A stretch of 24,418 nt of DNA, taken from contig CAZSMR010000017.1 in the NCBI GenBank assembly GCA_964608185.1, positions 1 to 24,418 on the forward strand, written 5' to 3'. Origin of the DNA: Porticoccus sp964608185. Its GTDB lineage: Bacteria; Pseudomonadota; Gammaproteobacteria; Pseudomonadales; Porticoccaceae. Shown piece after piece: positions 1-7,150 of this stretch. The notes beneath the pieces were generated by a model. It was given only the letters and a program-made list of their open reading frames with translations. It made no database searches and was not told the origin of the DNA. Position 1 is the stretch's first letter. Every line of letters starts with the position of its first letter. Position numbers and translations under genes: made by a program.

Positions 1-161
1 TCATTAATAGAATCCTTTACAACCTATAAACTTAATTAATTTATCAGAATTCTGCTTTGTAAATAATTTTAGATCTTGTTCTAAAAAATGTATCTATTTT
101 AGGAATTTACTCTACTTATAGCAAAAATTATCAATTAATTTAATAAAAATCGAAATTTTAC
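1..161. other. AT-rich non-coding stretch upstream of the dksA promoter
   Basis: I see no coding potential on either strand here. A weak hairpin (CTAAAA at 81-86 with TTTTAG at 97-102) could end a gene lying left of the window, but it has a single G:C pair per arm. The rest is A/T-rich spacer that may also serve as upstream sequence for the dksA promoter. Confidence 0.4.
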
Positions 162-198
162 TTGAAAAAAAATCCTTATAGCACTATAAACCGTCGTC
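162..198 (+). promoter_or_regulatory. Sigma-70-type promoter of dksA with GC-rich discriminator
   Basis: TTGAAA at 162-167 and TATAAA at 185-190 are separated by exactly 17 bp. The bases just after the -10 (191-196, CCGTCG) are GC-rich inside very AT-rich DNA. Transcription would start near 197, giving a leader of about 26 nt before the dksA ATG at 223. A GC-rich discriminator is the hallmark of promoters inhibited by DksA/ppGpp, so negative autoregulation is a reasonable inference; the sequence alone does not prove it. Confidence 0.6.
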
Positions 199-222
199 TA
201 AAAATTTAACGAGTGCAAACTC

Positions 223-669
223 ATGCCAAATAAAGCAAAACAAATAGCAGTTAATCCACTTCATGGTATCGCTCCTTATATTCAAAAAAAAGGTGAGGAG
301 TACATGAATGAAAAACAAGGAGTGCATTTCAAAAGTATTTTGAGTGAGTGGAAAAAAGAATTAATGGAAGAAGTTGATCGCACAGTAACTCATATGAAAG
401 ATGAAGCTGCCAATTTTCCAGATCCTGCTGATAGGGCCACCCAAGAGGAGGAATTCAGCTTAGAACTAAGAACGCGAGATCGAGAAAGAAAGCTAATAAA
501 AAAAATTGATGCGACGGTTGAGCGTATCAAAGAAAGAGATTACGGTTTTTGTGACCAATGTGGAGTAGAAATAGGGATTCGCAGGCTAGAGGCGAGACCT
601 ACTGCAAACTTATGTGTTGACTGCAAAACTCTCGACGAAATCAAGGAAAAACAATTAACCGGTGGTTAA
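223..669 (+). CDS. dksA: RNA polymerase-binding transcription factor DksA
   Basis: DksA binds the secondary channel of RNA polymerase and, with ppGpp, resets rRNA and amino-acid promoters in the stringent response. The 148-residue product matches the family's usual length (about 150) along its whole length. The coiled-coil region holds the tip motif DEAANFPDPADRA, with the two acidic tip residues at D67 and D70 and alanine at 72. The C-terminal zinc finger has four cysteines (C110, C113, C131, C134), so this is the classical zinc-binding form. The ATG at 223 has only a weak ribosome site. An internal ATG at 304 has a better one (GAGGAG) but would remove the conserved N-terminal helix, so 223 is preferred. 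A promoter lies directly upstream, and a perfect 12-bp hairpin covers the stop codon. Confidence 0.97.
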   Translation: MPNKAKQIAVNPLHGIAPYIQKKGEEYMNEKQGVHFKSILSEWKKELMEEVDRTVTHMKDEAANFPDPADRATQEEEFSLELRTRDRERKLIKKIDATVERIKERDYGFCDQCGVEIGIRRLEARPTANLCVDCKTLDEIKEKQLTGG

Positions 670-675
670 TTGTTT
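649..675 (+). terminator. Hairpin overlapping the dksA stop codon
   Basis: The arms 649-660 (AAACAATTAACC) and 664-675 (GGTTAATTGTTT) are perfect reverse complements of 12 bp around a 3-nt loop (GGT). The dksA stop codon (TAA, 667-669) is inside the 3' arm. The arm ends in TTT but no long T-run follows, so it may be a weak terminator, an attenuator before gluQ, or a 3'-end stabiliser. The gluQ start lies 9 to 33 nt downstream. Confidence 0.6.
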
Positions 676-707
676 GATAGAGCTTGTCACAGTCTTATAC
701 TGAAGGT

Positions 708-1631
708 ATGAAAGAAAATATTTCCGATCCCTGCACTCTAAAATATATAGGAAGATTTGCCCCTTCTCCTACCGGACCACTTCATTTCGGATCATTAGTA
801 ACTGCGATAGCAAGCTATTTAGATGCAAAAGCGAATAATGGATTATGGTTAGTTAGAATTGATGATATAGATCCCCCACGAGAACCAAAAGGCTCATCTG
901 ATAAGATTTTACAACAGCTCGAAGAGCACGGGTTATATTGGGATAATGAAGTTTTATATCAAAGTCAACGCAGCGAAGCGTATCTATCTGCAATCAAAAA
1001 ACTAGAAGAGAATGATGTAATTTTTTCTTGTCATTGCAGTAGAAAACAGTTTCAGGAAGAGGCTGCTGTCCATAACTACCCTTGTCAATCAGATAACCCG
1101 TCCACATTGTCTTCCTTGAGATTAAGAGTAAAAGATAACAAGTTGATTGAGTTCTATGATTTAATCCAAGGGTATCAAAATCAATCAATAAAAGAACATG
1201 TCGGAGATATAGTACTTTACCGAAAAGAAAAATTATTTTCTTATCAACTAGCCGTAGTTGTTGATGATGCGTTTCAGGGGGTAACTAATATTATTCGCGG
1301 AAGTGACTTGCTGAGTGTGACGCCCAGGCAAATATACTTGCAAAAGTTATTGGGACTACGAACACCATTTTATGGTCATATTCCAGTAGTAGTAACCAAA
1401 AATGGCGATAAACTTAGTAAGCAAAATCTAAATGCAGCCTCACTGGACACCCAATCTGTCCAAAAAAATCTTATTACTGCAATTAACTGGCTTGGGTTAA
1501 TAGTGCCTGATAAGTTTCTTAAGCGTAACAACCCTGATGAGTTGATAAAATGGGCGATTGATAAATGGAACATAGACGCGGTTCCTTGTGTAATGGAAAA
1601 TAGTACATCTTCAAAATTTTACAAAGCATAA
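708..1631 (+). CDS. gluQ: Glutamyl-Q tRNA(Asp) synthetase
   Basis: This truncated glutamyl-tRNA synthetase paralogue attaches glutamate to queuosine at the wobble position of tRNA(Asp). Visible features, with residues counted from the alternative TTG start at 684: the HIGH-class signature in SPTGPLHFGSL (about 28-38), a zinc site C116-x-C118...Y132-x-C134, and a KMSKS-like KLSKQ at 243-247. There is no C-terminal anticodon-binding domain, as expected for GluQ (about 300 residues). The start is uncertain. ATG 708 (307 aa) has AAGG only 1 nt away, while TTG 684 (315 aa) has almost no ribosome site; both lie before the conserved YIGRFAPSPTG. In many gammaproteobacteria gluQ follows dksA, as here. 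Confidence 0.93.
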   Translation: MKENISDPCTLKYIGRFAPSPTGPLHFGSLVTAIASYLDAKANNGLWLVRIDDIDPPREPKGSSDKILQQLEEHGLYWDNEVLYQSQRSEAYLSAIKKLEENDVIFSCHCSRKQFQEEAAVHNYPCQSDNPSTLSSLRLRVKDNKLIEFYDLIQGYQNQSIKEHVGDIVLYRKEKLFSYQLAVVVDDAFQGVTNIIRGSDLLSVTPRQIYLQKLLGLRTPFYGHIPVVVTKNGDKLSKQNLNAASLDTQSVQKNLITAINWLGLIVPDKFLKRNNPDELIKWAIDKWNIDAVPCVMENSTSSKFYKA

Positions 1632-1697
1632 AAGTTTTTTCTAAGCCACTATGCTAAAGTCTAGCTAAAGTATTTTTAATAAACCCATTGGAAAAAA

Positions 1698-1763
1698 ATG
1701 ATTATGGCAGCTCGTGCCTATCACGCTTGCCGGATTACACATATGACCACCACAAAATGCTGA
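1698..1763 (+). CDS. Possible 21-codon leader ORF overlapping the pcnB start
   Basis: An ORF begins at ATG 1698 with GGA 5 nt upstream (a second in-frame ATG lies at 1704). It ends with TGA at 1761-1763, overlapping the pcnB ATG (1757-1759) in the arrangement ATGCTGA. From 1704 to 1760 it is about 51% GC, well above its surroundings. The peptide contains AARAYHACRITHM. The pcnB ATG has no Shine-Dalgarno of its own, so termination-reinitiation from this ORF would explain its translation. This is inference. The same DNA is also open in the pcnB frame, so a simple N-terminal extension of PcnB from TTG 1688 is the alternative. Confidence 0.28.
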   Translation: MIMAARAYHACRITHMTTTKC

Positions 1764-3094
1764 AAAAAATTTCAAAAATTTTTAAACGTGTCTCCTCAAA
1801 AATAATGGCTGAGCCGAATATAATCGGCTCAAATAGCCATTCTCTTTCCCCCAAAAAAATAAGTTCTGGGGCCATAAAAGTTGTAGAAAAGTTACAACTA
1901 AACGGCTATCAATCCTACTTGGTTGGCGGCTGTGTACGTGACTTATTAATGGACGTCAAACCAAAAGATTTTGATGTAGCGACAAACGCCACACCAGAAC
2001 AAGTTAAGGAACTATTTAACCGCTCTCGGATTATAGGCCGTCGATTTCAAATTGTTCATGTTAGAGTAGGCTCTGAAATAATAGAAGTAACAACATTTCG
2101 TGCTCAACATACAGACAAAAAAAATGGGCCAAATAAATCTCAGCGCTCATCTAAAGGGATGCTACTTCGAGATAATACTTTTGGATCTGTTGAAGAAGAT
2201 GCAATTCGCCGAGACTTTACCATGAATGCTCTTTATTACTGTCCTAAGAAAAATAGCATATCCGATTATGTAGATGGTCTAGCAGATATTAATAACCGAA
2301 TAATACGAATTATTGGGGAGCCTTTACAACGTTACAGAGAGGACCCTGTAAGGATCCTCAGAGCAATTCGTTTTTCTGTTAAACTCGGTTTTTCAATTGA
2401 AATTGGCTCCTCTATCGCTATTAACAAATCCCGCCTTTTGCTAGCTGATATTTCACCAGCAAGGCTATTTGATGAGGTTCTGAAACTTTTTATGAACGGC
2501 TATGCTCTAGCAACTTTTGTTGCACTTCGTGAATATGGCATATTTGAAATTTTATTCCCAGCTACAGAAAAAGCTTTAACTAATGACTCAACTTATTATC
2601 TACAATTTATTGAGCAGGCATTAATTAATACAGATAAACGTATCCGAAAAAGGCAGCGAGTTACGCCAGCATTTTTATTTGCAGCGCTGTTGTGGCCCGC
2701 TCTGAAAGAAAGAGAAAAAAAATCTCTTCAACCAAAGAAAATCAGCGTTTTTTCTCTGCATGCCGATGCAGAGAAATTAATAGTGAGCCAATCTAAAATA
2801 TTGGCTATACCGCGTCGCTTCTCTTTACCGATGCGTGAAATATGGGAGCTACAGTTGCGACTACCACGTCGTGCTGGAAACCAAGCCTTCAAAGTGCTTG
2901 ACAATAAGCGTTTCCGAGCAGGCTATGATTTTCTATTATTAAGAGAAGATTCTGGTGAGATTGAATCAGACTTAGGACCATGGTGGACAGTTTTTCAGGA
3001 TGTGGACGAACCCACCCAGAGAGAAATGGTTAACAAAATTGAAACATCTCGACAGAAGACACCCAAAAAAATCTCTTCAAAAAATAACTCATGA
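1757..3094 (+). CDS. pcnB: Poly(A) polymerase I
   Basis: PcnB adds 3' poly(A) tails that mark RNAs for decay. The protein aligns along its length with Pseudomonas-type PcnB. Counting from ATG 1757, the nucleotidyltransferase core has GGCVRD (57-62) followed by the metal-binding DFD (71-73). The EED...RRDFT block is at about 146-155, and then come REDPVR and the basic C-terminal tail. I chose ATG 1757 (445 aa) because MLKKISKIFKR fits the usual pseudomonad N-terminus. The same frame can open earlier at TTG 1688 (468 aa), but those extra residues resemble nothing I know. No ribosome site precedes either start. The gene overlaps folK by 4 bp (ATGA) and begins a pcnB-folK-dNK-panB operon. The cbrAB/crcZ genes that precede pcnB in Pseudomonas are missing. 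Confidence 0.95.
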   Translation: MLKKISKIFKRVSSKIMAEPNIIGSNSHSLSPKKISSGAIKVVEKLQLNGYQSYLVGGCVRDLLMDVKPKDFDVATNATPEQVKELFNRSRIIGRRFQIVHVRVGSEIIEVTTFRAQHTDKKNGPNKSQRSSKGMLLRDNTFGSVEEDAIRRDFTMNALYYCPKKNSISDYVDGLADINNRIIRIIGEPLQRYREDPVRILRAIRFSVKLGFSIEIGSSIAINKSRLLLADISPARLFDEVLKLFMNGYALATFVALREYGIFEILFPATEKALTNDSTYYLQFIEQALINTDKRIRKRQRVTPAFLFAALLWPALKEREKKSLQPKKISVFSLHADAEKLIVSQSKILAIPRRFSLPMREIWELQLRLPRRAGNQAFKVLDNKRFRAGYDFLLLREDSGEIESDLGPWWTVFQDVDEPTQREMVNKIETSRQKTPKKISSKNNS

Positions 3095-3600
3095 ATGAAG
3101 TTGCATATATCTCAATTGGCAGCAATTTAAATAATCCACGTCATCAAGTTAAAAGCGCTATTGAAAAATTTAAATCAGCTAAAAACATGACCATTGAAGG
3201 TATATCCAGCTGGTATCGCAGCTTGCCTATGGGGCCCAAAAATCAGCCAAGCTATATCAATGGTGTCATTAAAATATCTACTAAACTGAGTCCAAAGGAA
3301 CTACTTGTAACGCTACAAAAAATTGAAAAAACGCACGGTAGAGTTAGAACACAGCGCTGGGGGCCGCGCTCTCTTGACTTAGATATTCTGTTGTATGGAT
3401 CTCTAACTATAAATGTAGATAACTTAATAATACCCCACCCGGGCTTAAAAATAAGGAACTTTGTATTACTTCCATTAGCAGATATAGCGCCTAGATTGGT
3501 TCTTCCAGATGGAAGTAGTTTAGATTCACTATTGGAAAATTGCTCGTTAAAAGGTATCGTTCCCATTTTGTTAGGAGATATGAGTGAAAAAAATAGTTGA
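3091..3600 (+). CDS. folK: 6-hydroxymethyl-7,8-dihydropterin pyrophosphokinase
   Basis: HPPK transfers pyrophosphate from ATP to 6-hydroxymethyl-dihydropterin in cytosolic folate synthesis. The 169-residue product has the diagnostic order YISIGSNL near the N-terminus, then NQPSYINGV (pterin-binding region, 51-59), then GPRSLDLDILLYG with the magnesium-binding D96 and D98, then IPHPGL. It is a stand-alone enzyme, not fused to FolB or FolP. The start is fixed by the 4-bp overlap with pcnB (ATGA), which implies translational coupling. Its end overlaps the next gene by 17 bp. Confidence 0.96.
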   Translation: MNEVAYISIGSNLNNPRHQVKSAIEKFKSAKNMTIEGISSWYRSLPMGPKNQPSYINGVIKISTKLSPKELLVTLQKIEKTHGRVRTQRWGPRSLDLDILLYGSLTINVDNLIIPHPGLKIRNFVLLPLADIAPRLVLPDGSSLDSLLENCSLKGIVPILLGDMSEKNS

Positions 3601-4267
3601 GGAAAATAGTTCGACTACTAACAGGAATCAACCCCCACAATTTATTGTTGTAGAAGGGCCTATTGGTGTTGGAAAAACAACCCTAGCAAAAAGGCTGGCT
3701 GATACCTTTAGATGTAAAACACTTTTAGAGCAGCCAGAGGAAAATCCATTTTTAGAGCGGTTTTACCAAGACCAAAAAACTGGCGCTTTACCTACTCAGC
3801 TATATTTCTTATTCCAACGCGCACAAAAAATTCAAGAAATACGTCAAGGCGATATGTTCCAAAAAATTCAAGTAGCAGATTTTTTAATGGAAAAGGATCA
3901 ACTATTTGCCCAGACCACTCTCGATAGTGAAGAGCTAAAACTTTACCAAACTGTTTACAAGCAGCTTATTCTAGATACACCGAAACCCGATCTAGTTATT
4001 TATCTTCAGGCACCTACAGACATTCTTTTAAGTCGTGTTCAAAGACGTGGGATTAAGTATGAGCAGTCTATAAATGGCGATTATTTACGTAGATTAAACG
4101 AAGCTTATACTGACTTTTTTTACTATTATGATAATGCTCCGCTATTAATAGTAAATGCTACAGAAATTGATCTTGCTAATAGCGAGCAGGACTACCAAGG
4201 ATTGCTTGATTGTATGTTGAATATTGTATCAGGTCGTCACTACTACAATTCTGGTGCATCTATATAA
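3584..4267 (+). CDS. Deoxynucleoside (deoxyadenosine/deoxyguanosine-type) kinase
   Basis: This is a deoxynucleoside kinase of the bacterial dAK/dGK family (227 aa), which phosphorylates salvaged deoxynucleosides. The P-loop GPIGVGKT is at 25-32, followed by LLEQPEENPFLERFY and the VADFLMEKD block typical of the family. LQAPTDILLSRVQRRG (about 146-161) supplies the arginine-rich lid. Translation starts at GTG 3584, behind AGGAG (3573-3577) at 6-nt spacing, inside the 3' end of folK. The folK-dNK-panB order is seen in pseudomonad and Cellvibrio relatives. Substrate preference cannot be read from the sequence. Confidence 0.88.
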   Translation: MKKIVEENSSTTNRNQPPQFIVVEGPIGVGKTTLAKRLADTFRCKTLLEQPEENPFLERFYQDQKTGALPTQLYFLFQRAQKIQEIRQGDMFQKIQVADFLMEKDQLFAQTTLDSEELKLYQTVYKQLILDTPKPDLVIYLQAPTDILLSRVQRRGIKYEQSINGDYLRRLNEAYTDFFYYYDNAPLLIVNATEIDLANSEQDYQGLLDCMLNIVSGRHYYNSGASI

Positions 4268-4299
4268 TGGTTTTATTAAGTAAAAAATAGGGTACTAAC

Positions 4300-5097
4300 A
4301 TGGCTATTGTCACCTTAAACAGCTTACGTGAACAAAAACAATGTGGAGAAAAATTCCCTGTAGTTACTGCCTATGACTCTTCATTTTCAAAATTGATTGA
4401 AAATGCAGGGATTAGAGTAATATTGGTGGGAGATTCACTTGGAAATGTGATTCAGGGTCATAGCACCACTATCCCCACAACAATGAATGATATGATTTAT
4501 CATACTAAATCTGTACGTCGCGGAAGTAGTGAATCGCTTGTAATTACCGACCTTCCATTCATGGCCTACTCTTGTGAAAAAAAATCATTAGATAATTCAG
4601 CATTACTTATTCAAGCTGGAGCCAACGTGGTAAAACTTGAAGGTGGATCATGGCTCTGTAAAACAGTCAAGATGCTTAGTGAGCGGGGAATTGCTGTTTG
4701 CGGGCACCTAGGACTTACACCGCAATCGGTACATAAGTTGAGTGGCAATAAAGTTCAAGGTCGAAGTAAAGAAAGTGCAGAAAGAATTTATCAAGATGCT
4801 CTACTATTGGAAGCAGCTGGAATCGATTTGTTAGTGTTAGAGTGCGTCCCTACTTCGTTAGCTAAAAAGATAACTAAAGCAGTCAAAATACCAGTTGTTG
4901 GTATCGGTGCAGGTGCTGATACTGACGGGCAAGTTCTAGTTATCTACGATATGCTCGGACTATCTTCACGCATACCTAGCTTTTCTAAAAACTTTTTAAA
5001 GGACACTGGAGATATAGAAGGTGCTCTTAAGTCCTATGCGAAACAGGTTAAATCGAAGGAATTTCCTTCTTTAAAACATAGTTTTTCACAGGATTAA
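4300..5097 (+). CDS. panB: 3-methyl-2-oxobutanoate hydroxymethyltransferase
   Basis: PanB converts 2-oxoisovalerate to ketopantoate with methylene-tetrahydrofolate, the first committed step to pantothenate and coenzyme A. All expected active-site residues are visible at family positions: D45 and D84 (metal), K112, E114, H136 and the catalytic base E181. VVGIGAGADTDGQVLV follows near the C-terminus. The length of 265 aa is normal. AGGG at 4289-4292 lies 7 nt before the ATG. PanB needs a folate cofactor, so an operon with folK makes sense. The usual next gene, panC, is absent; instead a convergent gene follows after 28 bp. Confidence 0.97.
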   Translation: MAIVTLNSLREQKQCGEKFPVVTAYDSSFSKLIENAGIRVILVGDSLGNVIQGHSTTIPTTMNDMIYHTKSVRRGSSESLVITDLPFMAYSCEKKSLDNSALLIQAGANVVKLEGGSWLCKTVKMLSERGIAVCGHLGLTPQSVHKLSGNKVQGRSKESAERIYQDALLLEAAGIDLLVLECVPTSLAKKITKAVKIPVVGIGAGADTDGQVLVIYDMLGLSSRIPSFSKNFLKDTGDIEGALKSYAKQVKSKEFPSLKHSFSQD

Positions 5098-5113
5098 TTC
5101 CATTAAAAGTTCC

Positions 5114-5137
5114 ATAAAAATCTAACTAGATTTTTAT
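5114..5137. terminator. Bidirectional palindromic terminator between panB and the GST-like gene
   Basis: A perfect 11-bp inverted repeat, ATAAAAATCTA (5114-5124) and TAGATTTTTAT (5127-5137), is separated by 2 bp. An A-run on one side and a T-run on the other give a T-rich 3' arm on both strands. It sits between the convergent ends of panB and the minus-strand gene and contains the latter's stop codon (5126-5128). The stem is almost all A:T, so its strength is uncertain. Confidence 0.5.
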
Positions 5138-5785
5138 CATCGATGCTGACTTATTATTTTCTTGTTTCCAAACATCTTCTTTTTTCATCACAGCAAAAAA
5201 ATTTTTAGAATCTAAAAAATTATTTAACCAGCGACGTAAGTTTAAATATGGACTAGCTTCAAACCATACTTTATCGACAAGAGAAAATTGTCTAATAAAT
5301 GGAAATATTGCTACGTCAGCTAAACTTATAGAATCCCCCAATAAGTAATTAGATGCTATTAATTTTTTTTCCAAAGAAATTAAGTAGATTTCTGCTTGCG
5401 ATCGATAATATTCCATAGAGTTTTCAGGATAGCGATTTGAATATTTATATCGATCTAAAGAGTCCTTAAATAGAGTATCATTTTTTTTAATAAGATCGTC
5501 TATTTCTGGAGATTTAGCTGGGGTGTACCAACTATCTGGATCATTTCTTTTTAACGCCCAGCGCATAATATCGTAGCTTTCATCCAACACTGTTCCATCT
5601 AAAGAAATTAATAGAGGTACGGTACCTTTTAAAGACAAATCCAACATCGCAGTAGGTTTATTTTTTAATAAAATTTCTCTTAATTCAACATTTATGCCCG
5701 CATAAAATAAGACCATTCTTGCTCTTATTGCATATGGACAGCGACGAAAAGAATATAAGACAGGTAGCATAAAATATTCATCCAC
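5126..5785 (-). CDS. Glutathione S-transferase family protein (CPYA type)
   Basis: This 219-residue protein has the two-domain GST layout. The N-terminal thioredoxin-like half is LPVLYSFRRCPYAIRARM, with a single redox-type cysteine at C16 in a CPYA motif, followed by the cis-proline segment GTVPLL and LDESYDIMRW. The all-helical C-terminal half contains LLGDSISLADVAIFPFIRQF, the typical N-capping/hydrophobic-staple region. The CPYA cysteine resembles glutaredoxin-2-like and omega-class enzymes, so thiol transfer or deglutathionylation is likelier than classical conjugation (inference). Met6 (ATG 5770) is an alternative start. The gene is convergent with panB and divergent from the esterase, sharing a 70-bp upstream region. 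I cannot assign a substrate. Confidence 0.8.
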   Translation of the reverse strand: MDEYFMLPVLYSFRRCPYAIRARMVLFYAGINVELREILLKNKPTAMLDLSLKGTVPLLISLDGTVLDESYDIMRWALKRNDPDSWYTPAKSPEIDDLIKKNDTLFKDSLDRYKYSNRYPENSMEYYRSQAEIYLISLEKKLIASNYLLGDSISLADVAIFPFIRQFSLVDKVWFEASPYLNLRRWLNNFLDSKNFFAVMKKEDVWKQENNKSASMIKI

Positions 5786-5855
5786 TAAGATAATCGATCA
5801 TAAAAACTACATATTGATTATACTTTTTTATCTATAAAATACTGTAAACTTAATT

Positions 5856-6515
5856 ATGGAATTTTTAGATAAAATTGAAGTTGAACCTAAAAAAATAGCT
5901 AACTCGACCGTCATATGTCTGCATGGTTTAGGAGCCAATGGAGCTGATTTTAAGCCGATGATTTCAGAGTTAAAACTTCCTAAAACCAGCCAAATACGGT
6001 TCATTTTACCTAGTGCGCCAAAAATTCCAGTTACTATAAACGGCGGCCTCTTTATGCCAGCTTGGTATGATATACAAGAAATGTCCCTTGAAAGAAAAAT
6101 CAATGAAGCGCAACTACAAAAGTCTGCTGCTAGCATCCATGCTTTAATCAATAAAGAACTAAAAAGGGGTATTGATAGCAAAAATATAATTATCGCTGGA
6201 TTTTCACAAGGTGGCGCTGTTGCTCTGCATGCAGGGCTTACTTACCCTAAACGTTTGTCTGGGATTTTAGCAATGTCTACATATTTTGCTACAGCCAAAT
6301 CAATCAACATTGCTTTAGCTAATAAAGATTTACCCATACAATTTTTTCATGGTATTTATGATTCTGTTATTCCAGAAACTCAAGCGAAGAACAGTGTGAA
6401 ATCACTATTAAATCTAGGATTAAGTCCAAAATATCAATCTTTTTCAATGGACCATAGTCTTTGTCTAGAAGAAATATCAGCTATATCGGAATGGATACAA
6501 AGTTTAATAAAATAA
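5856..6515 (+). CDS. Phospholipase/carboxylesterase family serine hydrolase
   Basis: This is a compact alpha/beta-hydrolase of 219 aa in the carboxylesterase II/acyl-protein thioesterase-like family. The oxyanion-hole segment CLHGLGANGADF is at 21-32. The nucleophile elbow GFSQGG has S117, the acid is D169 in GIYDSVIP, and the catalytic histidine is H200 in MDHSLC. That last motif is usually GHS; here the preceding residue is D, a small deviation. No signal peptide is visible, so the enzyme should be cytosolic. The natural substrate (short-chain esters or lysophospholipids in characterised relatives) cannot be told from sequence. The gene stands alone, convergent with ubiX. Confidence 0.88.
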   Translation: MEFLDKIEVEPKKIANSTVICLHGLGANGADFKPMISELKLPKTSQIRFILPSAPKIPVTINGGLFMPAWYDIQEMSLERKINEAQLQKSAASIHALINKELKRGIDSKNIIIAGFSQGGAVALHAGLTYPKRLSGILAMSTYFATAKSINIALANKDLPIQFFHGIYDSVIPETQAKNSVKSLLNLGLSPKYQSFSMDHSLCLEEISAISEWIQSLIK

Positions 6516-6524
6516 AAATTTCAA

Positions 6525-6547
6525 GACTAGAAAAATTCTATCTAGTC
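6525..6547. terminator. Hairpin between the convergent esterase and ubiX genes
   Basis: GACTAGA (6525-6531) pairs perfectly with TCTAGTC (6541-6547) around a 9-nt A/T-rich loop. It lies just after the esterase stop and contains the ubiX stop codon (minus strand, 6542-6544) in one arm. It probably serves both convergent transcripts, although neither strand has a long T-run after the stem. Confidence 0.45.
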
Positions 6548-7150
6548 ACCCCATCGAGGAATAATATCTTGATTTATATCTAAATGATCAAGAATCCTAG
6601 CAACAACGAAATCAACTAAATCATTGATTGTTTCTGGATTATGATAGAAGCCAGGCATAGCCGGCAAGATAGTAACCCCTAATCGAGCTAGTTTTAGCAT
6701 ATTATCTAAATGGATTTCTGATAGTGGAGTTTCTCTAGGTACAATTACTAGCTGACACTTTTCCTTTATAGCAACATCCGCAGCTCGTTCAATTAAATTA
6801 TTGCTTGCTCCTGAGGCAACTGCAGATATAGTACCACCACTTGCGGGGCAGATTACCATTGATTGCGGTGCAGCAGATCCAGAAGCTACAGAAGAAAACC
6901 AATTTTTAGTAGTGTTTACTACAATCTGGCCAGGCTCTGCATCAAAATTTAGAGTAAGAAATTCCTCAAGTTCTTCGTCTGCTGGTAGATCTAAATCGGT
7001 TTCTGTTGCAACAACTACCCGTGCTGCATTGGAGATTAAAAACTGAACTTTAAGCCCTTTTTGAACTAAGCATTCAAGCAGCCTCAGCCCGTATTGAGCG
7101 CCGGATGCGCCTGTCATAGCTAATGTTATAGAACGCTGAAATTTAGACAT
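6542..7150 (-). CDS. ubiX: Flavin prenyltransferase UbiX
   Basis: UbiX joins dimethylallyl phosphate to FMN, making the prenyl-FMN cofactor used by the decarboxylase UbiD in ubiquinone synthesis. The family signatures appear in order over 202 residues: TGASGAQYGLRLL (FMN phosphate binding), the SGS loop, CPASGGTISAVASGASNNLIERAADV, VPRETPLSEIHLDNML and LPAMPGFYHNPETI. AGGAG lies 5 nt before the ATG. The start codon overlaps the mpl stop by one base (TAATG), so the two are co-transcribed and probably translationally coupled. The mpl-ubiX pairing is common in gammaproteobacteria. No ubiD is in the window. Confidence 0.96.
   Translation of the reverse strand: MSKFQRSITLAMTGASGAQYGLRLLECLVQKGLKVQFLISNAARVVVATETDLDLPADEELEEFLTLNFDAEPGQIVVNTTKNWFSSVASGSAAPQSMVICPASGGTISAVASGASNNLIERAADVAIKEKCQLVIVPRETPLSEIHLDNMLKLARLGVTILPAMPGFYHNPETINDLVDFVVARILDHLDINQDIIPRWGD

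Noticed and set aside
1653..1671. Direct repeat GCTAAAGT at 11-bp spacing upstream of pcnB
   Set aside because: Only two 8-bp copies in AT-rich DNA. One helical turn apart is suggestive of an operator, but nothing else supports it and no promoter could be defined around it.
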